The translations under genes and the position numbers were made by a program. A stretch of DNA of 64,000 nucleotides from NCBI GenBank assembly GCA_002633025.1, contig NMRB01002846.1, forward strand, positions 1 to 64,000, given 5' to 3'. Below the pieces are notes generated by a model. The model worked only from the letters and a program-made list of their open reading frames with translations, had not been told where the DNA came from and did no database searches. Shown piece by piece: positions 9,901-20,200 of this stretch; the stretch's first letter is position 1, and the number at the start of each line of letters is the position of its first letter. Source of the stretch: Notospermus geniculatus. Its lineage: Eukaryota > Nemertea > Pilidiophora > Heteronemertea > Lineidae.

Positions 9901-12037
9901 CAAAATGAATACTTTTGGAATCAACAGAATTTCTAGAGGGGTGTGCCACCAACAATTTAAGACAAAGAAAGCCTGGACATAAACAAACAAAATTTAAATA
10001 AACAATGAATTTCGTGGCCCGCGAAAATACCTGTGATACATTATCTTTAAACATGTTAAAGGCCTGTCTACACCATCAACATTTCCGAAACATTTCAAAA
10101 ACACCAGCTGCAACATTACCAAAACACCGTTGTTTTCAGTTTGTTGCACAGTGTGGACTGGATCTGCAACTTCTGCAAAACAATTTGAAAACACGTTTTT
10201 GATAAAGGCCTGTCCACACCATCAACATTTCCAAAACATTTCTAAAACATCGAGTTGCAACAAATCTGCAACACTTTTGTTTTGAGATTGTTGCGGAGTG
10301 TGGACAGACTTGCAACATTCAAAACATGTTTTGAAAATGTTTGCAAAAGAATTCACATGACATTTCTTTTAAAACATTTCTAGAACCTTTTCAAAAGATG
10401 TCTTGAACTGTTGCAAGTCCTGTCCACAGCAATCCCAAGGGTGTTGCAGATTTGTTGCAAATGAATGTTTTGAAAATGTTGATTGTGTGGACAGGCCTGT
10501 AGTTGCAGAGTGTAGACCAGCCCCAAAACAAGCCGCAACATTTCCAAAACAGTTTTCAAAATGTTTTGAAAATGTTGATGGTGTAGACAGGCCTTAAAGC
10601 CTTAAAGAGTTGGCAAAATGAAATATTTTGGCCTAGAATAGAACAAGAAATTAGGCGTGGGAGGTTTTTTAGCTTCGCTTGGCTTTGCCAGCGAAGCTAG
10701 TCTCATGGGCTGGTAACCCATAGCAGACGACGCAAGTTATGAATGCAATTTGCTCTGTGATGTCAACTCTGATCTTTGCCCAGTTCTAGTGCAACATATC
10801 TATTAGATAGCCTTCAACAATACCCCACCCTAAAAATTCCTCAAAATAATGAATTTGGATGTGAATTTGATGAAATAAACACGAAATTTCGTTAATTTTG
10901 CCACTTCCGGGTCCAACCACCCCGGGAAAGGTCATAGAGGTCAGATAATTTTCAAGCTCTATTCCATTAGACCTATTCCAAGTAGTATATCAGTGCTGGG
11001 CATAGGAAGAACAAACTAATAGGAGCGAGATTGATTGCACGCGCGTTTTACCGCTTTCCAAAAATGTAGTTCCAAAAGATCGTTAGCAGCAGCTGGTAGA
11101 AGCACGGGGACAATAAACTTAGTATCATTTATCAACAGTGAAGAGATAATGAGTCGCTTNCTGGCATTAACCCATTCTCACCAAGTAGGTCTAATATGAC
11201 ATCTATCTGGACTCATGGTGATATGTTAACCCCTTCCCACCCGATGCGAGGGTCCGTGGCTTCGAGAGTCCGGTGAGAAGCTGGTATCGGGTACTCGTGA
11301 ACATGTAAAGACCAGATGAGCCAAGGTAGTTATGTTAGGTATCAAACTAAAGCTAATGAAGTGTAGGTTTGAACTGACCTACTTCCATGACCTAGTGACC
11401 TACTTACAGACCAGTTGAGCGAAGGTAGTCGTGTTTGGTATCAAACTAAAGGTAATGGAGTGTAGGTTTGAACTGACCTACTTCCATGACCTAGTGACCT
11501 ACTTAAAGACCTGTTGAGCGAAGGTAGTCGTGTTTGGTATCAAACTAAAGGTAATGGAGCGTAGGTTTGAACTGACCTACTTCCATGACCTAGTGACCTA
11601 CTTACAGACCAGTTGAGCGAAGGTAGTCGTGTTTGGTATCAAACTAAAGGTAATAAAGTGTCTCTCAATGAAAACAACCTACAGCGGCCAAGCGAAGCTC
11701 TCAAAGCCGCCAGGCTTCTAGTTACTAAAACCAATATTTTACAATTTGCAGTTGTAAAGACAACATTAACGCAAGAACATGCTCCGTCTGCAAAGCCGGC
11801 TTCTACCAGTTTCCACACTGCGCCAAGTGTAACTGTGACGCCCGCGGTACGACCGAAGACGTGTGCGACCAGAGGACCGCCGATTGTATCTGCAAGGAAA
11901 ACGTTGAGGGTAGTTTCTGCGATCGTTGCAAGAGGGGCACCTATTTCCTTGAGGAAAGGAATCCAAAGGGGTGTACAAAATGTTTCTGTTTTGGGACAAC
12001 AGACCGGTGTCGCAGTTCAAACTATCGTAGGGACCAG
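787..12037 (+). CDS. LAMA5: Second copy (copy A) of eight laminin alpha exons, domain IVb to LE
   Basis: Eight exons repeat exons 4-11 of the main gene with identical lengths and phases. I count about 24 base differences over 1441 exon bases, all synonymous except AAG (Lys, 5246-5248) versus AAC (Asn, 22185-22187) in the fifth exon. All reading frames and GT-AG sites are intact, so both versions have been under purifying selection. Copy A stops 12838, just before where the IVa exon would start; copy B continues into it. Its start is cut by the window edge. Most likely an alternative haplotype placed in tandem by the assembler; a real partial gene duplication is the alternative. Confidence 0.85.
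1035..1117 (+). CDS. LAMA5: Copy A exon a2: domain IVb
   Basis: Acceptor ccttttag, donor gtaagt. Starts in phase 0: DSVVAIPRKVFNVNFLQPKF; ends in phase 2. 83 bases, one synonymous difference from 18143-18225. Confidence 0.9.
1143..1151. other. Transposon excision footprint TACAATGTA
   Basis: At the same place copy B has a full 187-bp element (18253-18439) between two TA dinucleotides, starting CAG and ending CTG. Copy A has only TA-CAATG-TA, the form left by Tc1/mariner-class excision. Confidence 0.8.
1263..1778. mobile_element. TIR element TAAAGCCTAGTGTACATCGG, copy A
   Basis: About 516 bp with inverted ends (TAAAGCCTAG... and ...GCTAGGCTTA) that include GGCCTTGCGACTGGAAGCAA-type sequence. 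Shared by both copies, so inserted before they diverged. A partial third copy lies at 50752-50846. Confidence 0.8.
1796..1927. mobile_element. CAGGGCCGG...CCCCTG fold-back element
   Basis: TIRs contain GCATAGAAACTC / GAGTTTCTATGC; related to 36302-36432. CAGGG ends suggest hAT-like but the duplication is not clear. Copy B (from 19086) has a damaged right end. Confidence 0.65.
2027..2174 (+). CDS. LAMA5: Copy A exon a3: domain IVb
   Basis: Acceptor atttacag, donor gtgagt. Translates CVGSSWLSGASVKVELEGDN and on to KVR; 148 bases, identical to 19309-19456. A TTAA-flanked element begins 21 bases into the following intron. Confidence 0.9.
2196..2458. mobile_element. TTAA-flanked MITE (piggyBac-like), copy A only
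   Basis: Ends AGCCCCACTGTATTGAAT and its inverse, flanked by TTAA at 2192-2195 and 2459-2462. Copy B has a single TTAA (19474-19477), a clean empty site. TTAA duplication is diagnostic of piggyBac-type transposition. Confidence 0.9.
2739..3206. mobile_element. TIR element AGCCCCGTTTACACTG, copy A
   Basis: Inverted ends AGCCCCGTTTACACTG / CAGTGTAAACGGGGCT; interior repeats of GGACCGGTCCGAGCACGGAT. Shared with copy B (19771-20238); a third, diverged copy is at 59573-59896. Confidence 0.85.
3234..3241. other. TAGGCCTA octamer at a site that is TA in copy B
   Basis: Copy A CAA-TAGGCCTA-CTGG; copy B CAA-TA-CTGG (20266-20267). Confidence 0.85.
3425..3554 (+). CDS. LAMA5: Copy A exon a4: domain IVb beta-sandwich strand block
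   Basis: Acceptor cctgacag, donor gtgagc. Starts in phase 0 with PIVTIDGSVSRPGEYTYLIH, the PGxYxxxxHYYQPxxP signature typical of the domain IV region of alpha-3/5 chains. 130 bases; two synonymous changes from 20400-20529. Confidence 0.92.
3604..4238. repeat. Repeat with CCACCAGGGGGC motifs, copy A only
   Basis: Two similar units of about 250-300 bp, each with CTCTAACTTGA, CTCATGACATGACG, CACCAGGGGGCACAT and TCAAGGTCG-type text. Copy B reads straight through the site, so this is an insertion in copy A. Confidence 0.75.
4301..4637. mobile_element. TIR element with AAAGGGTGTTTAAGACTTAGA, copy A
   Basis: Outer ends GGCCGTATTCATAAAGGG and its inverse CCCTTTGTGAATTCAGCC; nested GTCTAAGTCTTAAACACCC hairpin. 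Counterpart 21218-21554. The same family gives 26155-26714 and 31492-31862. Confidence 0.78.
5178..5442 (+). CDS. LAMA5: Copy A exon a5: domain IVb C-terminal part
   Basis: Acceptor ttttaag, donor gtaagt. Encodes ADYCPSVTGCRAVITFEDNK through FINECAGDGFDIR, with the WLDYFVIIPK block that ends domain IV. 265 bases. Four differences from 22117-22381, one of them the only amino-acid change between copies (K here, N there). Confidence 0.92.
5466..6840. mobile_element. Pogo-like TA element with nested repeat, copy A only
   Basis: Flanked by TA; ends CAGCAGAAAATGCC and inverse TTTTCTACTG. Family member also at 34724-35392 (CAGTAGAA...TTTCTACTG). Inside, 5668-6625 is a second repeat with a CTCCCCGC hairpin, a GTCC microsatellite (5750-5782) and repeated CCACCAGGGGGCGAT units. 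No transposase ORF is visible. Confidence 0.78.
6868..7292. mobile_element. TIR element TAATTAATTCTATG
   Basis: Inverted ends TAATTAATTCTATGcTTCG and CGAAACATAGAATTAATTA about 425 bp apart, in the copy A intron between a5 and a6. Not in copy B. Confidence 0.7.
7344..7405 (+). mobile_element. tRNA-like SINE head fragment, copy A
   Basis: GGGTAGTGGTTAGAGTGTCAGACTGC-like text cognate to 24851-24945 but broken before the B box. Best read as a truncated tRNA-derived SINE. Confidence 0.6.
7500..7708 (+). CDS. LAMA5: Copy A exon a6: end of IVb and first LE module
   Basis: Acceptor ttttttcag, donor gtgagt. Encodes QSDSEFCKTAVFSITTDYNN then the LE motif with EQCNCDTDGS and CQCKPNVIGRQCTQCKTGYY. 209 bases, three synonymous changes from 25015-25223. 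Confidence 0.93.
7756..7914. mobile_element. Palindromic element, copy A only
   Basis: Long fold-back with arms GGGGTCTTCCTCAGGCACTT / AAGTGCCTGAGGAAGACCCC. A one-armed relative sits at 2665-2738 and 19687-19770. Confidence 0.8.
8329..8645. mobile_element. Fold-back element of GTTGAA words, copy A only
   Basis: Ends AAAGGGGGTTTACACGGTTC and its inverse; interior is reiterated GTTGAACGTTGTTGAAAG and complement. Looks like a TIR element whose interior has grown from a short word. Confidence 0.8.
8781..8788. other. TACATGTA octamer at a site that is TA elsewhere
   Basis: Flanks CATTACACTAT and TGTCCAA match 58790-58808, where the same place is simply TA (58801-58802); copy B also has TA (25300-25301). 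Confidence 0.8.
8864..9065 (+). CDS. LAMA5: Copy A exon a7: LE modules
   Basis: Acceptor tttgcag, donor gtgagt. Encodes CNCPSGLCHHQTGKCICPPR and GCEECNCHPEGVKNGN, cysteine spacing of laminin EGF-like repeats. 202 bases, five synonymous changes from 25377-25578. Confidence 0.93.
9066..10057. other. Copy A intron, no recognisable feature
   Basis: AT-rich intron sequence with no homologue in copy B apart from the donor. A short palindrome GATATTTCTAATATATTAGA lies near 9463. I see no exon or gene. Confidence 0.6.
10058..10596. mobile_element. TIR element AAAGGCCTGTCTACACCATC, copy A only
   Basis: Inverted ends AAGGCCTGTCTACACCATCA / TGATGGTGTAGACAGGCCTT; interior consists of repeated AAAACATTTC and TTGCAAC words and internal copies of the TIR (10206, 10490). 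Confidence 0.82.
11309..11661. repeat. 99-bp tandem repeat, about 3.6 copies
   Basis: Unit begins AGACCAGTTGAGCGAAGGTA and contains GAACTGACCTACTTCCATGA. Copies start about 11309, 11408, 11507 and 11606. The unique leader 11163-11318 recurs at 13207-13370. Confidence 0.85.
11752..12037 (+). CDS. LAMA5: Copy A exon a8: LE modules before IVa
   Basis: Acceptor atttgcag, donor gtgagt. Encodes CSVCKAGFYQFPHCAKCNCD, CICKENVEGSFCDRCKRGTY and GCTKCFCFGTTDRCRSSNYR. Ends in phase 0. 286 bases; six synonymous changes from 26797-27082. No IVa exon follows in copy A. Confidence 0.93.
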
Positions 12038-12164
12038 GTGAGTGTGTGTTACAGATTCCATATCGTTCATCCTCTACCCACACCATACTTTTTGCCTCTA
12101 TTCCCGTTTGGGACGAACATCAGGGAAAATTAGTTCCTCGAACGAGCAGTCAGTGGCGCCCCAT

Positions 12165-12337
12165 CAGGGACGGATCCAGGATTTCGGGAAAGAGGGGGCG
12201 CACTGTGCTAGAAACATTGAGATCTACGGTCAATTTCAATGATTTGCTCCAAATTTCATAATTTCACGGTCGATAAAGATTTTTTGGCCGAAAGGGGGGG
12301 CGTGCGGCGGGTGCGCCCCCCCTTGGATCCGCGCCTG
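12165..12337. mobile_element. CAGGGACGGATCC...GGATCCGCGCCTG element, copy A only
   Basis: Absent from copy B. Ends match a family also at 57929-58190 (CAGGCGCGGATCC...GGATCCGCCCCTG) and 42157-42205. CAG-type ends are hAT-like; target duplication not clean. Confidence 0.75.
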
Positions 12338-12838
12338 CCCATGCCCGCCCGCCAGGGTCACGTGTGACCCACCATCTTCAGTTTTATTCCCTGGTGTTAA
12401 GTAAACATGCCATTATACTTGTCTGTCAAAAACACCGATTTTGAGAAGGGCTGGACATCGGCACGTACCTACGATGCGGGTGAGATCCAACTGGTTGTTT
12501 GTTTTGTCAGAGTCTTTGCAAAAAGCCGCTTTTGTGAGTCTCCCTTTTGAGTTGTACAGTATCTTGCATATTGACTCCGTAACATTGATTTCCAAGCACA
12601 AAAATGATGCTAGTAACCAACATCATGGCACCGTCTTGATGTGTATGTATGCTGATTCGCAAAGCGTTTCTTATCCTCAAGCATTTTCAATATTGAAAAT
12701 CCACTGAACTGAGCACATACTGCTCAAGTTGCAAACTGATGCGACAGACGTAAGCAAAAATCGCATCGTGTAAATAGGCCTTAAGACATGTTGGTTAAAC
12801 TGCCACCTGCCTTGTGTACTTAAGAAAAAATGTGCACA

Positions 12839-14126
12839 GAAATTCAGAATTTAAGGTTTGCTCTGGTACTCCGTGACGTCACGGCTGTTCCGTCTTGCGT
12901 GAGGAGGGCGGTACAATCTAATTTCAGCCCAGCGAGCATGTTCTTTGTTTACATTTTGGACTCGTTCGCTGTGTCTTCTCTCACTCATACCTGATTACAC
13001 ACTTCACGAAATTTGCCTCTTGATCTTCGTGTGCGTGGACCTTGAGAAAGGTGCATTTTGCTGGGTTACTCAGGGAAGCCAGCGCCACTTAATTTAATAA
13101 ATTAACTCTTTGCCATCCTCCCTATCAGCTATTAACTCCTTCCCACCCAATGCGTCTCAGAAGATATCTATCTCAGTTCACCAACAAGAATTGCAGGCCT
13201 ATCATCTGGCATTAACCCATTCTCACCAAATAGGTCTAATATGACATCTATCTGGACTCATGGTGATATGTTGTTAACCCCTTCCCACCCGATGCGAGGG
13301 TCCGTGGCTTCGAGAGTCCGGTGAGAAGCTGGTATCGGGTACTCGTGAACATGTAAAGACCAGAATTACATTCATTTTCCAGCCCTGTAGGGGCCGCTTT
13401 GTAAAAACCACATAAGTTCCCTTCCGCTCTGTAACTTTGGAACGACTGAAAATTTTCGGTTGATATTTGGTGGAGGGATGTATCATGGGCCAACGGTGTG
13501 TCGCGCCAAAGAATCGACCAAACCTGATTTTCCACTTTGCCACCAGGGGCCAAAAAGCCGAATCACATAAACTGTGATTGTGCCATTCATACTGAACGGA
13601 ATCTTCAAAATACATGCCCGTCGGACTTGCACCCGGGGCGACGGGGGACGTTCAATGCTGTGCTTGTTCAATCTGTCTTCGTTCCGGCACCTGCGCTCTT
13701 CCGGGTCCCGGTTTTACATCCAACCACCAATCCACTGCTAGGATTTGATACCGCGATCGAGAGACCGGTACCAGTCTACAACGATCCAGGCTCCCCTTCC
13801 CTACCCATTTCCTAAACTGTGTCTTGATTGGCTGACGTTCTCGCCGGCGCACTTGCGCGAGAGTTGTGCGCATTCGGCTATATATGGCAGATTGTTTTGA
13901 CTAGTGAATTAATAATGATACCCTATTATAACAGGGTAGTCAAGGGCGTTGTCACATGCTGGAGACTTGTGCCTGGTTTTCCCACACTGGGTCACATACA
14001 TGTTTGTATACATGTAGTATGTGGCATTTCTTACCTACAGTGTAGAACGTATTTCGTATATCGGCCTACACCATGCATTTTGCATTCATGTCTCTCATTA
14101 ATTTAAAATCTTGTTTGTCATCACAG
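12839..14126. other. Intron or junction sequence, no exon seen
   Basis: Copy A homology ends at 12838. The stretch includes a second copy of the 11163-11318 leader (13207-13370) and a CCACCAGGGGCC repeat motif near 13540. I find no start of domain IVb here. Confidence 0.6.
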
Positions 14127-14221
14127 GATTATCTTGCGCTGCTGCCCGAGTCGTATTTCCATGCCTCAATCTTGAAGGAACGAGTGAAGGATGCTTGTCC
14201 AGTGCCACTTCAGGATAACCC
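14127..14221 (+). CDS. LAMA5: Exon 1: middle of domain IVb
   Basis: Acceptor catcacag, donor gtaagt. DYLALLPESYFHASILKERV then KDACPVP; resembles the DYxxLLPxxYYxAxxLxxRVxxAC block inside domain IV 1 of alpha-5 chains, so earlier IVb exons must lie upstream. 95 bases, ends phase 2. The start of IVb is not present between 12838 and here. Confidence 0.88.
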
Positions 14222-17200
14222 GTAAGTATCAACCAATCTAAGCACTCGTGGAACGGTCGGATTCGGGGAATCGCTTCAAAGGCTGTGAACTAAACCATTT
14301 TAATGTACATTTATGGCAAGCGTCTGCTGCAGGGAGCATTCTACAGAAACCAGGGTGTTCGGTAACCTCAGCTCCCTGGTCAAATACGCACGAATTCATC
14401 ATCTGTCGCACGACCAAGAAGCCCCTAAGTCAAACTGACGCAGCTGAATTTTATTTGTTGATGCCCCAACAAATACAAGGCGACGCATATACAACTCACT
14501 CCTTTATAATTTGGCCCGTCGACCATGTTGACCCGCAGTTTTATCGCAGACGCATCCATTCTTCTAAACTCCGTACGCAGTTGTGTACCACGCCCCCTTC
14601 GGTTACTCGCTCTCCACAACTGCTTTACTTCGTGGAAGTCGCCGCGTTTGGTCAACAGATGGCGTCAGGGCCTGGCGCGAGTTTTACAGCCTGCTTTCAG
14701 AACTCTTTGGCCCGTTGGCAACGGATGTTCTTGTGCTACCATGGCTACGAACCGCTCAGCCAATGAAAAAGTGTGTCAGGCCAGCTTGGTTACCGGTTGC
14801 TCGGTGCTCTCATTGGTCGACTCTCTCAGCGCCATCTGTTGACCGAACGCGGCGAATTTTACGAAGTTAAGCAGTTGTGGAGAGCGAGTAAACTGAAGTG
14901 GGCGCGACTCACGAGTGAGTTTACCATTCTTCATGCTTAGAATTTGCCAAAATCAAGTCACTCAGACCCCCACGTCATGTTAGCAGAGAGAGTGTGGTGA
15001 TGAATGTTAATGTAGCTCCATCGCCAGTTGGTTCAAAGTGAACGACTGAAATGCAACCTTCAGACAAACGTGTATTTTTAGTTCGTCCATGTGTCCCGAA
15101 GTCGTGAAGATGGCGCTGCGATCACCATAGACTGGTTCTTCTCTGTGATGGCATCACATTCATTGAAAGTGTGATGACCCCTCAAAAGTCGGAATATGAC
15201 AAAGTGACCCCCCCCCCCCGAAATTGAAGTATGACCCTNTGAAGTATGACCCTTGGATCAAAAGCACCCTGCGTCATTGACCCTTGACCAAAATTATCTA
15301 CCGAAAACCCTGAGAAACTACTGTAAAGGGACTTTGACGGGGGAAAGAGCTCTGCTTCTATTACATATGGTAAGAAAATAACTGAGTGCTTTGTTTTTTT
15401 GTATCCAGTTGCATCCACTATGTGTACATTGATGTGAAAACATACAAGTCCTTCCGCGGCGAAAATGGCTACTTCGCAAAGGATAACCAGCGAGTGGGGA
15501 CACAGGTGTATGAGAACGTAGCTGTGCTGGATGATCTGCAGACCCCATCGATGGCTGTCCTCGACGTCAGACAGGTAAATCTCGGTTTATATCTGCAGAA
15601 TTTGTCATTTGTACTTCCAAATTCCTGGCTGTTGAACAGACCTGATCTACCAGGTGTGGAATTTTGCGTTTAATAGAGCCCGTGCAGATGACGTCATCAC
15701 GGAAAAATCCGCCATCTTGAGGGTCAATTTGACGTCAAACGTTGTTGGCGACCCACGTGGTGCATTTTGTCATCGGCACAAGTGGAGTGTTTGCGTCTTC
15801 AAGCCATGACATGGTCTACACGTGGGGCACTTTGTCGTCGACATCAGCATGGTGGACTGCAGGTCAAAAGTGACGTCATGATGAGCCACTGCACAAGCTC
15901 TATGCCAGCTGATGCTGTAAAATAATGGAAAACTCTGTTCAGAGTGATCCATGCTTTAAGGCAGAGCAGCCAAGATAAGAGGAAAGTATACCTTCACCGA
16001 CAACGCCAAATGTCGCAGACCACAACAGGAATCGAACCGGGATGTCCCATGTGCAAGGCAGGCGTTCTCCCATCGAGCCAGAGGTGCGGACGTTACGCTC
16101 GAGTGCCTATAGAGGACGTGCAGCGACGATTATGATGTCACCGCGACGACGAGATGCCGCCATGTTGGATGGCATGTCCAACGCATTCGTAGCGTCAGAT
16201 GACGTCCAACATGGCTGACGTGTGAATTATGACGTCAATGATGACGTCACGTGCACATGGTCTATACACCTCTTAAATCTACTAGTACCACAATGTTTTG
16301 ATCTTTAAAATCCATGGAGAAAACTCATCATCTTCATCTTCAGTCCAAGCCATAGGCATACCATACTTGTAGTCCTTACCCTCATGATTGTTGTTTCCTA
16401 TTAACCCAGTAGAACCCATGCCGCCCTAAACCGCCCTGCCGTGAGCCGCCTAGAAGACCATGCCCACTTTTTGACAAAAATCCCCATCACAATGTAGAAA
16501 TCAAAATCACCAATTACTGCCGGCAGCGCCACAATCCCCCATGTCTCCAGACGCCGATACCACCATAAACCGCCTTGACTCGTTACACTGTTCTCTATTC
16601 AGCTTAATGCAGTGGCATTTGATGGCGGTTCAGGGTGGTGAAAGGTAGATATGGAAAGTGCATTAAAAATAGGTGGCTCTTTGGGGTTAAATTGGAAAAA
16701 GGTGAACATGAGAGAATCTCAGAAATTAACTGAGTGAGGGTCAATTTGCCTTTTCAGACCGGGATGTACTTGGATCTCATCGGACTCGATCCCGATCAGT
16801 ACGTGCTGCTCGTGAACTACCACACCACCAAGGATGACACCAAGGAACAAGTCCTCGATATCAACTTGGCATCCACTGTCAACAGAGACAAGGGGAAGGT
16901 CACTCTACAGCCATGTAAATTCAGGTGAGGTAGACACAAAAATCTCCTGAAATATGTGGCCATGACAGAAAACACTGAAGTCATGCTTGGATTTCAACCT
17001 GATCCTTGGCTGCTGTATATCAAGCAGTGCTACCATTAGAAGGCCAAGCATAATTCTGACATAATATACCATTACCAACTACATCTGATGGTATCCTCTC
17101 AAGCCACACCGTTAAAGGAAGACAGTAATGCAGACTGGTCCCCTGTCCTCGAGCCGCTCCGCTAATAGGAGGACAGGTCTCGGCCGCCATATTTGTCAGG

Positions 17201-20200
17201 ATCCTGACATGTACCGGAAATCAGCAAAGTAGCCCGAATGTTTTTCGAGAGACCCAAAGCAGACCTGCAGTTTGCTTTGGATGATTTCGGGAGGCTGTAG
17301 GATGTCTCTCTCCGCTGTATGGATGTCTCTTTCCCCTGTGCACTCTGACCGACTCGTGGAATAACAGGCGAAAATTTGGGGTAAAATGCATGTTTTGGGC
17401 GAATTCCAACATTGACTGGCTACACAGTCCTCAACTTCATGTTATACATGTAACTGTTTTAGGTCTGCCCTACGTGCACAGTTGGGCCTTTTATCCACTC
17501 TGCTCTGACAGCCGTGTGGCGTTCTATGTATAAATACATTACTTATTGATGAACCAATTACGTGGACAAATCGCATATGCAATGCCTGTGCTCGTATTTG
17601 CGGCACAGCTTGAGGACAGGGGACCAGTCTAGACAGTAACGCAAATGGGGATAAGCCATTGCTGGATCACTCCGTGTCAGAAGATGTGCAAGATCCAATC
17701 CATGTCTTGCCATAGGTCTGCCAGNTGTCCAGAAGACCATGATCAAAGCGAAAGTTAAAGTGCTATTTTTCGAAATCTTTTATTTGAATGCCTTTGCATC
17801 GACCCAGTGCGACCCGGATTTTGCAACTGTCGATAGCGTTCAGTACCAATTAAACGACAAAGAAATAATATATTATTTTTGTTTGCATTTTCAGCTCTCT
17901 TTGTCGAGCAGTGGTTACAAATTTCACCAACGGCCGTGTCGGTTTCTACGACATACTAACCGATTATGTTACGCTGAGCTTTGATGGAGACGATAAAGTA
18001 GATGTTGCTATCGTAAGTTCAAGGACATGAGATTCTGATCACGGTTGACTTCTGCCAGGGGTTGCAGTTCTATGGGCCATGATTTCTTTCTATAGGCCTA
18101 CATTGATTTCACTAACTTATCTGTACTAATCTTCCCTTTTAGGATTCTGTGGTTGCTATACCAAGGAAAGTCTTCAATGTCAACTTCCTGCAGCCGAAGT
18201 TCAAATGTGTCATGGTCAACAAAAAGTAAGTTTTCTTGTTATAAAGAAGATACAGTGGAACCTCTCTATCATGTCTATTAAGGACACCTTCGGGACTGAC
18301 GGATGCTGTCCTTAATTGAGAGGTGTCCTGATTACAGAGGTTGAAATGAATAGAAATGATCAATTCAGGATTGAACATTGCTGTCCTGATTAGAGAGGTG
18401 TCCTCCTGGCAAAGGTGTCCGTTAAGGGAGGTTCCACTGTATTTAGTGATTCTCCACATTTCAGCTGTTGGCTGTGGACGAGGGTAGTTTATGGTCAGGG
18501 GGTGAATGCTGATCGGCCATGTTTGTTTTTCTTGTCCCATGCCTGTGCACTGTAAAGCCTAGTGTACATCGGCCTTGCGACTGGAAGCAACTGAATGCAA
18601 CAGTCGCTATCGATGTACGCGTTCCGCACACATCGGTTACGACAGGACATTGCGGCAACAAGTGGCACAATCCAGTCTTCAATCTGGAGTCTGCACATCG
18701 GACAGGCAATGGTACTGAATGCTACACGGAAATTGTTGATGTCTTCCAATCGGACCACTCGGGAGTCATGTGATAAACATTCATGTGACCGGGTGTGCTC
18801 CACAAATGAGGAAATTCATTGTCATCGCGCATACATTGGAAGCGACTGAAGACGACTGGAAGCAACCGTTGGCAACGAGTACTGGTAGAACATGAGCAAC
18901 TGGCTGGAACTAGTGGCAACGGTCGGCAATAGCGTTGCCGGTGTGTGTACATCGGCCTGTTTGAGCATCTCATCAGTTGCTGCTGGTTCCAGGTAGTCGC
19001 CAACCATTGCCGGAAACGCCATTGCCGGTAGTTGCTTCCAGTCACAAGGCCGATGTACGCTAGGCTTAATTTTAAGGTTGGAGGGCAGGGCCGGCCGCAT
19101 AGAAACTCTGCTAGTGCTTCGACAGCCTATCGGTGTTAAAATGCATGGAAAAATGTACAGCACTATCGGCAGATGGGCTCCGCTAGCGCTAGCGGAGTTT
19201 CTATGCGGCCACCCCAACAACGGTCCTTACAGTAGTCTCTCTGTTTGGAAAGATGTTCTTCAAATTCAAATTCGGATATCAGTTTTTCAACTGTTGTGTA
19301 ATTTACAGGTGCGTGGGAAGCTCGTGGTTGTCGGGGGCCAGCGTAAAAGTTGAACTGGAAGGTGATAACAATGCTGACAAGGTGTCTGGTCCAGATGACT
19401 TGCCTCCGGGCATCCTCGACGTTGGCGTCAAGGTTGTCAAAGTTGACAAAGTCAGGGTGAGTTTGAATAGATTTTAAATTCAAAGTCAGAGGGGCATTTT
19501 CATAGTTTTGCTTGTTAGGCCATTACCTCTGGTTTACTCATAATTGTTTGTGTATTGGGAGACAGTTAAAAGCAACTTGCTTATGAATTTTTGTTAAAAC
19601 TTATAAATGTGAGTATTTGTATGGCTTTACACACGCTACACTGACCGATATCCAACATAGAGCACAGCTCATTCACTTCCTTGATCTCAACTAGAACGTG
19701 CCTGAGGCACTTGAAGACCCTGGTAACCAGGTTGGGGTCGAAAATTTGTGAAATTCGGAGACGACTTTATAGCCCCATTTACACTGAGGAAAAATAACTG
19801 ATCTCGGACCGGTTCGAGCACGGATCGCCCAAAAAATAGCAAGTGTAAGCGGGACAAGCGTGCCAGGAACGGTTGGAGGTGATCTCGGACCGGTCCGAGC
19901 ACGGATCGGTTCGATAACACTGCTGTGTAAACGGTAACCAATCTCGGCACGGTTGCTAAATTGTGTTGTGCACATGCGTGAATTATGAATGACGTCATTA
20001 ACGGGAATTTCTGAGTGATTTTGCATGGAGGCATCCATTTTGTTGTTGTCGTCGTTTGATTTTTCGTTTGATTTTCGTACCTCCGATCGACTGAACTGAC
20101 TGGAGAGCTCATGGCACCCGCCAACTGGCTCTGTTCCATTGTGCTAATGTAAACGGGGCAGATCGTCAGATGACGAAGAGGGGCGGGACCGGTCCGAGCA

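Larger units (their letters stand above)
1..12838. repeat. Segmental duplication, copy A
   Basis: Aligns with 17277-27750. Exons are about 98% identical; introns share unique stretches but differ by many discrete insertions. The match ends at 12838, 11 bases before the acceptor boundary that precedes the IVa exon in copy B (27762). The true start is off the window. Confidence 0.92.

Noticed and set aside
14127-16924. Start of domain IVb or of the gene near 12839-14126
   Set aside because: No LE or N-terminal IVb exon with matching phase is visible; exon 1 here begins mid-domain.
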